NCBI RefSeq assembly: GCF_036384435.1
Contig: NZ_DASVMI010000204.1
Coordinates: 1-26,044, forward strand
Reading direction: 5' to 3'
Source: GSA-30 sp036384435
Lineage (GTDB): Bacteria > Pseudomonadota > Gammaproteobacteria > Xanthomonadales > Rhodanobacteraceae
DNA: 26,044 bases
Shown: piece after piece, positions 16,133 through 24,159 of the stretch
Numbering within the stretch: the stretch's first letter is position 1
How the letters are laid out: every line of letters begins with the position of its first letter
Notes under the pieces: generated by a model
What the model was told of the DNA's origin: nothing
The model's database searches: none
Seen by the model: the letters and a program-made list of their open reading frames with translations, nothing else
Made by a program: the position numbers and the translations under genes

Positions 16133-16834
16133 ATGATCGAGTTCGGACACGGAACCCACGTCGGCTTGCGCCGTACGCGCAACGAGGACACCTATTACGC
16201 CGACGCGTCGCTGGGCCTGTTCCTGGTGGCTGACGGCATGGGCGGGCATCGTCATGGGGAAGTCGCCTCGGCCCTGGTGCGTGATGCGATCGCCGATCTC
16301 GTCACGCGTGGCCATCATCTGGTCGAGGCGGTACGCGCCGCACACGAGCGACTGGTTCAACAGGCTCGCCCCCGCCGCGACCGATTGCCCATGGGGACCA
16401 CCATCGCCGCTTTGCGCATGCATGGTGATCACTACGAAGTGGCATGGGTCGGCGATAGCCGCGTCTACCTATGGCAAGGCCACTTGCGCCAGATCAGCCA
16501 CGACCATTCGCTGGTCCAGGAACTGGTGGAGTCGGGTGCCCTGGACGCCTCGCTGGCCGGCCAGCATCCTCAGCGCAACGTCATCACCCAGGCGCTGGGA
16601 ATCACCGCCAGTGACCAGCTGCATATCGGCATGGCCCGCGGCAAGCTGACGCCAGGCATGAGCTTCCTGCTGTGCAGCGATGGCCTCACTGAAGAGCTGA
16701 GCGACACGGTCATCGGAGCTACGATCGAACGCCTCGACCTGGCAGCCCAGGAGTGCGTCGACCATCTGCTGCTTGCTGCCCTCGATCACGGCGGCAAGGA
16801 TAATGTCACGGCGATCCTGGCGCGGATTCACTAG
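16133..16834 (+). CDS. PP2C-family serine/threonine protein phosphatase
   Basis: A 233-residue stand-alone bacterial PPM/PP2C phosphatase (Stp1/PrpC/PppA type), metal-dependent (Mn/Mg). Motifs in order: RRTRNEDTYY (N17-E18-D19), VADGMGGHRHGE with D34, GTTIAAL, AWVGDSRVYLW, a CSDGLTEEL motif with a metal-binding Asp, and the C-terminal GGKDNVTAIL. All metal ligands expected for an active enzyme are present. There is no membrane segment or regulatory domain. The start at 16133 (MIEFGHGTHVG) matches the family; its Shine-Dalgarno is weak. Bacterial PP2Cs often oppose Hanks-type kinases or act with type VI secretion, but neither lies nearby, so the target is unknown. Confidence 0.93.
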   Translation: MIEFGHGTHVGLRRTRNEDTYYADASLGLFLVADGMGGHRHGEVASALVRDAIADLVTRGHHLVEAVRAAHERLVQQARPRRDRLPMGTTIAALRMHGDHYEVAWVGDSRVYLWQGHLRQISHDHSLVQELVESGALDASLAGQHPQRNVITQALGITASDQLHIGMARGKLTPGMSFLLCSDGLTEELSDTVIGATIERLDLAAQECVDHLLLAALDHGGKDNVTAILARIH

Positions 16835-16994
16835 GCGCTCGATCATTCAAAAGGGACAACAAGGGGCAAGTCGAGAGGATGCAAGCCCAGGGGATCGGCA
16901 AGTTAAGGGCTTTCCGAAGCCTGCGCCCAGAACGCAGGCATATTGCCCCGCTCGCCCCCTTCCCATACCGTCAGGCTTCCTGCGCTGTCGGAGC

Positions 16995-17693
16995 TCAGTG
17001 CGAGCGCCAGACGCTTGTACCGCCGGCGCTCTTGTCCAACGCATCCAGGCGTTGCTCGTGCGCGGCGATTTCATCGTCAGTAGCGCGCAGGACACGCGGA
17101 CGGCGATCCATGCGCAACGGCAACACTACCGCAGTGGTACGCTGCTCAGCTTGGGACTCGAAACCTAGGTCCAGGGCCACTTGGCCCGACGTCATGGCGA
17201 GATAGACCTCGGCCAGCAACTGGGCATCGATCAGGCCGCCATGCAAGTCACGGGCGGAGTTGTCCACGCCCAGGCGTTTACACAGGGCATCGAGGCTGTT
17301 GCGCTGGCCAGGATAGCGCTCGCGCGCCATGACCAGGGTATCGAGCACCGTGCATCGATCAGCGATCCTGCCCCGGCCGACGCGATCGAGTTCGGCATCC
17401 AGGAAGCCGACGTCGAACGTCGCGTTGTGGATGATCAGTTCAGCGCCATCGATGAACTGGAGGAATTGTTCCACTACGTCGGCGAAGAAGGGCTTGTCGA
17501 GCAGGAACTCATCTTCGATGCCCGTGACCTGACGCGCACCTTCGTCGATGGCGCGTTCGGGATTGAGATATGTCTGGTAATGGCGGCCGGTGGGACGACG
17601 CTCGATCATTTCCACACAGGCGATTTCGATCAACCGGTGGCCCTGGCGTACTTCCAGGCCCGTGGTTTCAGTATCGAGGACAATCTGTCTCAT
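16995..17693 (-). CDS. dnaQ: DNA polymerase III epsilon subunit (3'-5' proofreading exonuclease)
   Basis: A 232-residue DEDDh exonuclease. D7 and E9 are in VLDTETTG, D94 in HNATFDVGF, H151 and D156 in LHGGLIDAQLL; together these form the complete metal site (compare D12, E14, D103, H162, D167 of E. coli). The C-terminal 60 residues are the polymerase-contact tail. It edits mismatches in the replicative core. Its ATG overlaps the rnhA stop (ATGA at 17690-17693), the usual rnhA-dnaQ arrangement but here co-directional. Confidence 0.96.
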   Translation of the reverse strand: MRQIVLDTETTGLEVRQGHRLIEIACVEMIERRPTGRHYQTYLNPERAIDEGARQVTGIEDEFLLDKPFFADVVEQFLQFIDGAELIIHNATFDVGFLDAELDRVGRGRIADRCTVLDTLVMARERYPGQRNSLDALCKRLGVDNSARDLHGGLIDAQLLAEVYLAMTSGQVALDLGFESQAEQRTTAVVLPLRMDRRPRVLRATDDEIAAHEQRLDALDKSAGGTSVWRSH

Positions 17694-18127
17694 GTCTTGA
17701 GCAACTCCGCTTGCTTTCGAGCCGCAACGTCCACTCGCTCATTCTCGACGTGGCCGCTATGGCCTTTGACCCAACGCCAGCTTACCTGGTGCTTGCTCAC
17801 CGCCTGCGACAGTCTCTCCCAGAGATCCTGGTTCTTCACTGGCTTCTTATCTGCGGTGCGCCAGCCGTTGGCTTTCCATTTGGGCACCCACTCTTCAATG
17901 CCCTGCATGACATAACGCGAATCGGTGAACAGCAGGACGGTGCATGGACGTGTCAACGCCTCCAGCGCGGCGATCGCCCCCATTAGCTCCATGCGGTTGT
18001 TGGTGGTCGCCCGCTCCCCGCCTTCGAGCATGCGCTCGGTGCCCTTGGCCCGCAGCAGGGCAGCCCAGCCGCCGGGGCCAGGGTTGCCCAGGCAGGCACC
18101 ATCAGTAAATGCATGTACGTCTGTCAA
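17690..18127 (-). CDS. rnhA: Ribonuclease HI
   Basis: A 145-residue enzyme that cleaves the RNA of RNA-DNA hybrids (Okazaki primers, R-loops). Catalytic residues D9 (FTDGACLGNPG), E47 (NNRMEL), D69 (FTDSRYV) and D133 are present, with H123 in VKGHSGH. The basic protrusion (WVPKWKANGWRTADKKPVKN) for hybrid binding is intact. It overlaps dnaQ by four bases and is 45 nt downstream of the methyltransferase gene. Confidence 0.97.
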   Translation of the reverse strand: MTDVHAFTDGACLGNPGPGGWAALLRAKGTERMLEGGERATTNNRMELMGAIAALEALTRPCTVLLFTDSRYVMQGIEEWVPKWKANGWRTADKKPVKNQDLWERLSQAVSKHQVSWRWVKGHSGHVENERVDVAARKQAELLKT

Positions 18128-18172
18128 ACCTTCAATCCTGTGGTGTCGATACGTTCTTACGTACGCAGCGGC

Positions 18173-18856
18173 TTATGCCGCGCTGCGACGAGCGCCGGGG
18201 GCCAACCCCACGCCGACTGGCGCGGCGACAGCCCGCGGTCGCAATCGGGTGGGTGTCAAGATGTGACGACGCTTGCGCGCGATCATGACGTAACCCCCAC
18301 CCAGCACTGGCATGACCTGCCATTCCTCGGCCGCACCCGGCCGCCAACGCCCTACCCGCTGCACCTTTTCGATGTCCAGGCCATGGGTGCGCAACCAGTG
18401 CTCCAGCACCAGGGGCGAAGTCAATGAGAGCGGGCGCGGACGCGTGCTCCAGCGTAGCCAGGGGTTCCAGAAGCTGAACGGGTGAATGCCCGTCACCGCA
18501 AGGATGCCGCCGGGCGCCAGCACCCTGACCGCCTCATCCAACAAGGCACGGGGCGCAGGTGCGATCTCCAGGGCATGACGCAGCATGACCAGTTCAAAGA
18601 TCTCGTCCTGAAAGGCCAGCGGCTCGTTGGCTCGGCCACGCAGATCTCCGCCATAGAGTCCCTGCCAGCCCAGGGTCAACCTGACCCAATGGTTGAGCAA
18701 CGGTAACCCCGGGGACATATCCCCGGCCATCGCCGTGACCAGCAGGCCATGCTCGCCGGCACAGCGCTGCAGGTCGCCGGCGAGCGCGGCAGCCTCTTCG
18801 GCGGCCAGTACATGCAAGGGCGTGCTGGAATAGATGTCTTGGTGGCGATGAGGCAT
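18173..18856 (-). CDS. SAM-dependent methyltransferase-like protein (YafS-type)
   Basis: A 227-residue protein resembling class I methyltransferases in its C-terminal half: FELVMLRHALEIAPAPRALLDEAVRVLAPGGILAVTGIHPFSFW (positions about 97-140). The region where the glycine-rich SAM-binding loop should be reads LLVTAMAGDMSPG, without the E/DxGxGxG pattern, so SAM binding is uncertain. Its place between rnhA and the divergent gloB is the same as that of E. coli yafS, which supports orthology. I chose the start at 18856 (MPHRHQDIY); the frame extends 69 codons further, but that part overlaps gloB and is Arg-rich noise. Substrate unknown. The last 40 residues are Arg/Pro/Ala-rich and may be disordered. 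Confidence 0.85.
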   Translation of the reverse strand: MPHRHQDIYSSTPLHVLAAEEAAALAGDLQRCAGEHGLLVTAMAGDMSPGLPLLNHWVRLTLGWQGLYGGDLRGRANEPLAFQDEIFELVMLRHALEIAPAPRALLDEAVRVLAPGGILAVTGIHPFSFWNPWLRWSTRPRPLSLTSPLVLEHWLRTHGLDIEKVQRVGRWRPGAAEEWQVMPVLGGGYVMIARKRRHILTPTRLRPRAVAAPVGVGLAPGARRSAA

Positions 18857-19057
18857 GCCAGGAACAGGTCCAGGGACTTTGGCAGGCCACAGTGTACCGG
18901 CAGCCGGCCGAATGTGGCGTCTGGCGCAAGCCTGAATCCTTACGTGGAGCTTTAACCTTTGCCTAACGAGCGCAGTTAAAAGCAGCCGTATAGTCGGGAG
19001 TCTTGCGCAAGCCTGGAAGGCTGCGCCTGACGATACGAAACCGCAGTGGGGTTTTCC

Positions 19058-19825
19058 TTGCACGTCGTACCGCTACCGGCGCTTGCCGACAATTACATCT
19101 GGTTGCTGCATGACGATGCAGGCAACGCCATCGTGGTGGACCCGGGTGAAGCTGCTCCGGCGCTTGGTGCATTGCGCGAGCGCAAACTCAACCTGCGCGC
19201 GATCCTGCTAACCCACCATCATCCCGATCACACGGGAGGGGTGGCCGAGCTGCTCGCCTACCGCCAGGTCCCAGTCTACGCACCAAACGACGAGCGTATC
19301 GCAGACGCAACCTATAGGGTCAACGAGGGCGACAGCGTGGTGCTGGAGTCTCCGGTGGCCCGTTTCGAGGTACTGGCCATCCCCGGCCACACCACTACGC
19401 ACATTGCTTACGCCGGCGAAGGCCTGCTGCTATGTGGTGACACCCTTTTCAGCCTGGGCTGCGGACGCCTGTTCGAAGGCACACCCGCGCAGATGCTGAA
19501 CTCGCTCGACCGCCTCAGTGCACTCCCCGGCACGACGCTGGTGTGCTGCGCCCACGAATACACCGCCAGTAACGGTCGTTTTGCCCTGACCGTGGAGCCG
19601 GACAATGCGGCCCTGCATGCGCGGCTCGACCAGGTAGCCACGTTACGCGATGCCGGTAAGCCCAGCCTGCCGATTGCGCTATCTGCCGAATGGGCTACCA
19701 ACCCGTTCCTGCGCGTGGATCAGGCTGGCGTCATCGCATGGTGCAAGCAATACGATCCCTCCATACATGATCGCGTCGGCCGCTTCGCGGCACTGCGCGC
19801 GGCCAAGGATGCATTTCGCGCATGA
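19058..19825 (+). CDS. gloB: Hydroxyacylglutathione hydrolase (glyoxalase II)
   Basis: A 255-residue metallo-beta-lactamase-fold thioesterase that hydrolyses S-lactoylglutathione in methylglyoxal detoxification. The binuclear metal motif THHHPDHTGG lies at 52-61 (H53, H55, D57, H58), followed by PGHTTTHIAY, LLCGDTLFSLGCGRLFEG and VCCAHEYTASN. The start is uncertain: TTG 19058 has TGGGG six bases upstream and gives MHVVPLPALADNYIW, which matches the family N-terminus, while GTG 19046 would add four residues. The gene is divergent from the methyltransferase and overlaps mltD by four bases. Confidence 0.94.
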   Translation: MHVVPLPALADNYIWLLHDDAGNAIVVDPGEAAPALGALRERKLNLRAILLTHHHPDHTGGVAELLAYRQVPVYAPNDERIADATYRVNEGDSVVLESPVARFEVLAIPGHTTTHIAYAGEGLLLCGDTLFSLGCGRLFEGTPAQMLNSLDRLSALPGTTLVCCAHEYTASNGRFALTVEPDNAALHARLDQVATLRDAGKPSLPIALSAEWATNPFLRVDQAGVIAWCKQYDPSIHDRVGRFAALRAAKDAFRA

Positions 19826-21060
19826 GCCACCGACGCTTACGTCCCTTACCGTTGGCACTCACCGGCCTGCTGGCTGCCTGCGTCGCCACGCAACCCCAGC
19901 CAACCAAGCCGACCACGGATATCGCGCCGCCGCAGGGAAGTCCACAGGTCACGGATGTCGCCCATCGAGCCACTGTAGCCCCCGCTCCTTCCAACAACGT
20001 GTGGGATGCCCTGCGCAACAGCTTTGCGATGGACGATTGCGATGCGGACCCGGCCATCATGGAATCGGCCCGCAATATTACCCGCAACCCCCAACGTTTC
20101 CAGGATCAGCTTAGCGACGTCATGCCGCATCTAGCCTATGTGGAGCAAATCGCCGAAAAGCACCAGGTAGCTGGCGAGTTTGTCCTGTTGCCATGGGTCG
20201 AGAGCCACTATCAGCCCGTGCAAGGACGCAAGAACAATCCAGCCGGCATGTGGCAGATCATGTCAACCACTGCGCAGGCACTGGGCATGCGCGTGGACAA
20301 GCGCTACGACGGGCGACTGGACATCTCGCAGGCCACAGACAAGATCATGGCATTGCTGCGGCGCTACTACGATGATCTGGGTGACTGGCGCATGGTGGAC
20401 TATGCCTACAATGCAGGTGAATTCTCCACGCGCAAGATGATGGACAAGTACGGCACTCCCCCAGCCGATCCTGCCATTCCACACATGCCCGTCAGGCGCA
20501 TCACACGCGAGCACCTAACTCAGTTGCTCGCCATGGCATGCATCGTACGTGAGCCGGACCGGTTCCATGTCAGCCTGCCTTACCTCCCTGCGGACCAGCG
20601 CCTGGTCAAGGTCGAGGTCAATCGAGCCATGCCGATGGCCCAGGCAGCCAACCATGCCGGGATGTCCATCGATGATTTCCGGTTTCTTAATCCAGGCTTC
20701 CGCAACGATACGGTCGACCCGAATCTGACCTCTTACCTCCTGCTACCAAGCGGAAAAGCCGAGCAGTTCCGTCAGTCTTCGCTCCAGGCCGATGCCAGCG
20801 TCCAAACTCCGAACATCGCGTCGCTGGCGACCATCGACGATGCCGGATCTCCCATGGATAGCAATGCAACGGCCACTACCGACAAAACCCGACGCGATAA
20901 TGCGGCTAGCGGCCATAAGACCTACAAGATCAAGAACGGCGACACGCTATCGAGCGTGGCCCGACGTTACAGCGTGAGCGTGAAGCAATTGCAACACTGG
21001 AACAAACTCCAGGGTGCGCATATCAAGCCCGGCCAAATCTTGCGCGTCTGCGGCGGCTGA
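19822..21060 (+). CDS. mltD: Membrane-bound lytic murein transglycosylase D (lipoprotein)
   Basis: A 412-residue periplasmic lytic transglycosylase that cleaves the glycan strands of peptidoglycan. Residues 1-20 form a lipoprotein signal with lipobox LAAC and Cys20. The SLT domain (about 100-250) has catalytic E127 in LLPWVESHY, NPAGMWQIM and YAYNAGE. Residues about 280-330 look like a degenerate LysM (VNRAMPMAQAANHAGMSIDD). A Thr/Ser/Ala-rich linker leads to one clear LysM domain at 366-409. The C-terminus ends RVCGG right after LysM. E. coli MltD has two LysM domains. The start overlaps gloB (ATGA 19822-19825), the same order as in E. coli. Confidence 0.94.
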   Translation: MSHRRLRPLPLALTGLLAACVATQPQPTKPTTDIAPPQGSPQVTDVAHRATVAPAPSNNVWDALRNSFAMDDCDADPAIMESARNITRNPQRFQDQLSDVMPHLAYVEQIAEKHQVAGEFVLLPWVESHYQPVQGRKNNPAGMWQIMSTTAQALGMRVDKRYDGRLDISQATDKIMALLRRYYDDLGDWRMVDYAYNAGEFSTRKMMDKYGTPPADPAIPHMPVRRITREHLTQLLAMACIVREPDRFHVSLPYLPADQRLVKVEVNRAMPMAQAANHAGMSIDDFRFLNPGFRNDTVDPNLTSYLLLPSGKAEQFRQSSLQADASVQTPNIASLATIDDAGSPMDSNATATTDKTRRDNAASGHKTYKIKNGDTLSSVARRYSVSVKQLQHWNKLQGAHIKPGQILRVCGG

Positions 21061-21325
21061 TCAAAAAGATAGCGATGACCGTGGACGCTTTGTCCAGGGG
21101 TGAATGAGGGAGTGTCGCCTCATGCATCGCTGGCGAGATTGCCCGGGACGGCCTCGAAAACCTCGCGCCTTTATCCAGCGCCAGGGAAAAGCCAGTCTGA
21201 TGGTTTCGATGTGGCGACAGCAACCGATTCTCAGTCGACACCAGCCAGACGACCTTGATGGAAAGTGATTCGGGGCTCGCTCATCCCCAACACCGAAAGG
21301 TTTACGACCTGCGCCATAGGCTTCC
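21061..21325. other. Intergenic region between convergent mltD and ppiD
   Basis: No supported gene. A short stem TGGAC-GCTTT-GTCCA just after mltD (about 21081-21095) has no T-tract and is at best a weak terminator. A 106-codon minus-strand frame here shows no conserved pattern. The remaining end of this space is the ppiD terminator. Confidence 0.5.
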
Positions 21326-21359
21326 AAAAAAAAGGACAGCTCAAGAGAGCCGTCCTTTT
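21326..21359 (-). terminator. Intrinsic terminator of ppiD
   Basis: The stem AAAAGGAC-A-GCTC / GAGC-C-GTCCTTTT (21330-21342 with 21347-21359, one mismatch, loop AAGA) is followed on the minus strand by a T-tract (21326-21333). It is 21 nt after the ppiD stop. The run of four T on the plus side could give weak termination there too. Confidence 0.9.
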
Positions 21360-21380
21360 CATGTTTGACGCGCCAACCCA

Positions 21381-23291
21381 TTACATGCGATCGGTAGCAA
21401 TCTTTACGTCGGTACGCGCACGCAAGGCGTCGATGAAACCCTGGGTCTGCAGCGCCCCATAACCCTGGACCATCTGCTCGCGAAGGTCTTTGCGGTCTTC
21501 GGCGGTCATCTTCGACAGATCGGCATCCTGCACCTTGTCCACAGCCATCAGATCGTAACTGCCATCGGGAAGGGCCACGGATGCGTAGTGTGATTTGCCC
21601 GCAACCGGATGCGGCATCTTGAATGCCTGGTCGAGCACAACCTGGGCGACCGGCGGCTTGCCTGGCTGGGGAGCACGCATGGATTCGGCCACCGTTTGCA
21701 CGGTGGCGCCAACCGAGCTCGCAACAGCCTGCAATTCCTCACCCTTCTGCAAACGAGCAACCAGCTCGTCAGCCTGCTTCCTGGATGCATCCGTGCTGCG
21801 TTCATCCAGGATGCGCTTGCGAATGTCGTCACTCACCTGCGCCAGCGGACGCGCGGCGGCTGCTACATGCTTGTCCACGCGAACCACAACGGAATGATCG
21901 CCACCGAGGTCGACCAGGCTCGAATTGTTACCCTGCGCTAGCACATCGTCGGAAAACGCAGCAGCCACGACCTTGGGATTGGCTGCAATGCCCTCACCAC
22001 CCTCGCGCGAGAAAGGGGCGGTGGTCTTGATTGGCAACTTCAGCTCTTCGGCGGCAGGTTCCAGCGACGACGGCGATTGGTACGTGCGGTCAGCCAGCTT
22101 GCCGGCGATGTCGTTGTAGAGGCGGTCCTTGTCGGACTTGATGGCTTCTTCTTCAAGCTGCGCATGCACTTCGGCGAAAGGCTTGATGTCACCGGCGCGC
22201 ACGTCACGCAAGTAGATAATGTGATAGCCCTCGTCGGGCGACAGCACCGGCTTGGAAATCTGGCCCTTCTGCATGGCAAACAGGGCCGTGTCGAACGCCT
22301 GGTTCGCCACACCCTTTTCCAACCAGCTCAGATCACCGCCTTGACGCTTGGAGCCCAGGTCGTCGGAGTCTTGCTGGGCGAGATTGGCGAAATTGGCTGG
22401 CGTGGCTTCGGCGGCGATTTTCTCGGCCTTGGCCAGCGCGGCCTTCTGCTGGTCGGGCGTCGCATTCTTGGGCACGTCGATCAGGATGTGCGAGACCAAG
22501 CGCTGCTCGGGCTTCTGGAAGCGCTGCTTTTCCTGCTCGTAACGCTTTTTGAGCTCGTCCTCGCTAGGCTTGGTATCCGATTTCAGATCGGCGCCATTGA
22601 CTTCGAGGTAACTCAGGCTCACGGTTTCCGGATTCATAAAATCCGCTTGGTGCGCCTTGTAATAGGCATCGATCTGCGCGTCGGTAACGTTGCTGTCGAT
22701 GTTGGTGGGACGCGGCAATGCCACGATACGCAAGTCGCGCCGCTGCATGCGCACGTTCAAGAAGCGATCTATATCGGCATCGGTGACGATGGCACTGGCC
22801 GAGAGCGCATCGGGCAGCTGCTGCACCTGTAGCTCGGAGCGGATCTGCTGCTCGAACGAGGTTGGCGTCAGCCCCTGTGTTGCAAGAATGGCACGGTAGG
22901 TTGTCGGGTCGAACTTGCCGCCAACCTGGAAATACGGGATTTGCAGGATGCGCTCACGAATGGCGGCATCGGGCACGTTCATGCCCAGATCCTCACCTGC
23001 TTGCATCAGCAGCGCCTGCGAGATCATCGCATCCAGTATGCGCGTCTTCATCTCCGGCTTGTCGAACGCCGAGGTGTCCTGCTTCTGCTCCGAGGCCTGC
23101 TGGCGCATGCGGTTCAGGCGGTCCTGGAACTGCTGCTGGCTGATCTCTCGCGAACCTACCTTGGCGACGAAGGTGTCGGCGTGCCCCATGAAGTACGACT
23201 CGATACCGAAGAACGCCACGGCAAACACACAGACGCCCAGAAAGAGGGCAGCAGGCCATCCGTGCAGCTTTTTACCCAGTGTCTGCAACAT
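21381..23291 (-). CDS. ppiD: Periplasmic folding chaperone PpiD (SurA-N/parvulin domain, membrane anchored)
   Basis: A 636-residue inner-membrane protein facing the periplasm (E. coli 623). One N-terminal membrane anchor lies at 12-35. The SurA-like chaperone domain spans about 40-215, including the FQDRLNRMRQQ and DAMISQALLMQAGEDLGM helices. A single parvulin domain (264-364) has VSHILIDVP, QGGDLSWLEKG and GYHIIYLRDV, and the C-terminal region is helical. It sits at the Sec translocon and assists exported proteins. PpiD parvulin domains are generally inactive as isomerases; activity cannot be judged here. I chose the start at 23291 (MLQTLGKK) because the anchor follows at the usual distance; a 22-codon upstream extension has no family character. 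The leader has a 6-bp hairpin at 23320-23334. Confidence 0.94.
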   Translation of the reverse strand: MLQTLGKKLHGWPAALFLGVCVFAVAFFGIESYFMGHADTFVAKVGSREISQQQFQDRLNRMRQQASEQKQDTSAFDKPEMKTRILDAMISQALLMQAGEDLGMNVPDAAIRERILQIPYFQVGGKFDPTTYRAILATQGLTPTSFEQQIRSELQVQQLPDALSASAIVTDADIDRFLNVRMQRRDLRIVALPRPTNIDSNVTDAQIDAYYKAHQADFMNPETVSLSYLEVNGADLKSDTKPSEDELKKRYEQEKQRFQKPEQRLVSHILIDVPKNATPDQQKAALAKAEKIAAEATPANFANLAQQDSDDLGSKRQGGDLSWLEKGVANQAFDTALFAMQKGQISKPVLSPDEGYHIIYLRDVRAGDIKPFAEVHAQLEEEAIKSDKDRLYNDIAGKLADRTYQSPSSLEPAAEELKLPIKTTAPFSREGGEGIAANPKVVAAAFSDDVLAQGNNSSLVDLGGDHSVVVRVDKHVAAAARPLAQVSDDIRKRILDERSTDASRKQADELVARLQKGEELQAVASSVGATVQTVAESMRAPQPGKPPVAQVVLDQAFKMPHPVAGKSHYASVALPDGSYDLMAVDKVQDADLSKMTAEDRKDLREQMVQGYGALQTQGFIDALRARTDVKIATDRM

Positions 23292-23340
23292 TGAAGTGAT
23301 CTCGCAATCGTTTCCGACACCCGGCCCTGCCGGGACATTA

Positions 23341-23366
23341 AATAACAAAGGCGCCACATGGGCGCC
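23341..23366 (-). terminator. Probable weak terminator after tRNA-Asp
   Basis: On the minus strand a GGCGCC/GGCGCC stem (23350-23355 with 23361-23366, 5-nt loop) follows the tRNA-Asp 3' end by 11 nt and is followed by CTTTGTTATTT. The U-run is interrupted, so some read-through into ppiD is likely. Confidence 0.5.
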
Positions 23367-23377
23367 CTTGCGTTCTG

Positions 23378-23454
23378 TGGCGGAGCGGACGGGACTCGAA
23401 CCCGCGACCTCCGGCGTGACAGGCCAGCATTCTAACCGACTGAACTACCGCTCC
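23378..23454 (-). tRNA. tRNA-Asp (anticodon GUC), copy 2
   Basis: 77 nt with encoded CCA, apparently identical base for base to the plus-strand gene at 10638-10714. It follows tRNA-Val by 8 nt. Confidence 0.97.
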
Positions 23455-23462
23455 ACACAATC

Positions 23463-23537
23463 TGGTGGGTGCTGTAGGGATCGAACCTACGACCCTCGCC
23501 TTGTAAGGGCGACGCTCTACCGCTGAGCTAAGCACCC
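23463..23537 (-). tRNA. tRNA-Val (anticodon UAC)
   Basis: 75 nt with encoded CCA. The acceptor GGGTGCT pairs with AGCACCC. The anticodon is TAC between CCCT and AGGG. It starts only 22 nt after the hupB stop, with no room for a separate full promoter. Confidence 0.97.
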
Positions 23538-23559
23538 AAAAAACCAAGCGAGTAGCCGG

Positions 23560-23832
23560 TTAGTTTAGGGCATCCTTGAGCGTCTTACCAGCCTTGAAAG
23601 CCGGAACCTTGGACGCCTTGATCTTGATCTCCTCGTTGGTGCGCGGATTGCGGCCGGTGCGAGCAGCGCGCTTGCGCACGGTGAACGTGCCGAAGCCGAC
23701 AACCGACACATCGTCTCCCTTCTTCAGGGCCTTCTGCACGGTCTCGAAGAACGCCTCGAGCGCGCGGCCGGCGTCGGCCTTGGTGAGCTCGGCCTTTTCG
23801 GCGACGGCATTGATCAGATCGGTTTTATTCAT
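23560..23832 (-). CDS. hupB: DNA-binding protein HU
   Basis: A 90-residue nucleoid protein of the HU/IHF family. The helical dimerisation half MNKTDLINAVAEKAELTKADA is followed by VGFGTFTVRKRAARTGRNPRTNEEIKI, the signature of the beta arm, with the conserved RNP tip at 61-63. It bends DNA as a dimer without strong sequence preference. AAGGGAG precedes the ATG by 7 nt. It lies between lon and tRNA-Val/tRNA-Asp, as in Xanthomonas-type genomes. Confidence 0.97.
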   Translation of the reverse strand: MNKTDLINAVAEKAELTKADAGRALEAFFETVQKALKKGDDVSVVGFGTFTVRKRAARTGRNPRTNEEIKIKASKVPAFKAGKTLKDALN

Positions 23833-23975
23833 GGAGACACTCCCTTAATACGGTTATGCAGCCCGCGTCATCGGTTGGGACGGGATATCGCCGCCAGCCT
23901 GATGTGGCGGACCAGAGGAAACTTCCCGCAATCGCCATCGCTCTTACTCTATGCGTCTGGATTACGGTGCCGCCC

Positions 23976-24004
23976 TTTATACCAGTGCCCCCGAGGGTCC
24001 GCAA
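23976..24004 (-). promoter_or_regulatory. Predicted sigma-70 promoter of hupB (and the downstream tRNAs)
   Basis: On the minus strand TTGCGG (24004-23999) and TATAAA (23981-23976) are separated by exactly 17 bp, followed by a GGGCGGC discriminator. Transcription would begin near 23969, giving an untranslated leader of about 137 nt before hupB. The promoter lies after the lon terminator. Confidence 0.7.
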
Positions 24005-24098
24005 TACAAGGCGTACCAACGGTTTGAGGCCTATAGCGCATGTCGATGACGACATGCAACAAGAACCGAGTGCGTGTTGCGCAACGATTCATGACGAC

Positions 24099-24125
24099 AA
24101 AAAAAGAGGCATGTTTCCATGCCTC
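24099..24125 (-). terminator. Intrinsic terminator of lon
   Basis: An 8-bp perfect stem GAGGCATG/CATGCCTC (24106-24113 with 24118-24125), tetraloop, then seven T on the minus strand (24105-24099). It lies 34 nt after the lon stop. Confidence 0.94.
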
Positions 24126-24159
24126 CTTACTTTGCCAGTTCGACAAAACCCACGTGCAA

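Noticed and set aside
16919..16939. Hairpin GCCTGCG/CGCAGGC between the PP2C gene and dnaQ, considered as a bidirectional terminator
   Set aside because: No T-tract on either strand, so it does not meet the standard for an intrinsic terminator.
17181..17915. 244-codon plus-strand open frame
   Set aside because: Antisense to dnaQ and rnhA, both of which have complete active sites.
21061..21381. 106-codon minus-strand frame in the mltD-ppiD gap
   Set aside because: It contains the ppiD terminator, has Arg/Trp/Cys-rich random composition and no family resemblance.
22915..23526. Plus-strand 203-codon frame opposite ppiD ending in the same AERTGLEPATSGVTG pattern
   Set aside because: It is antisense to ppiD and to tRNA-Asp/tRNA-Val; its apparent conservation comes from the tRNA genes.
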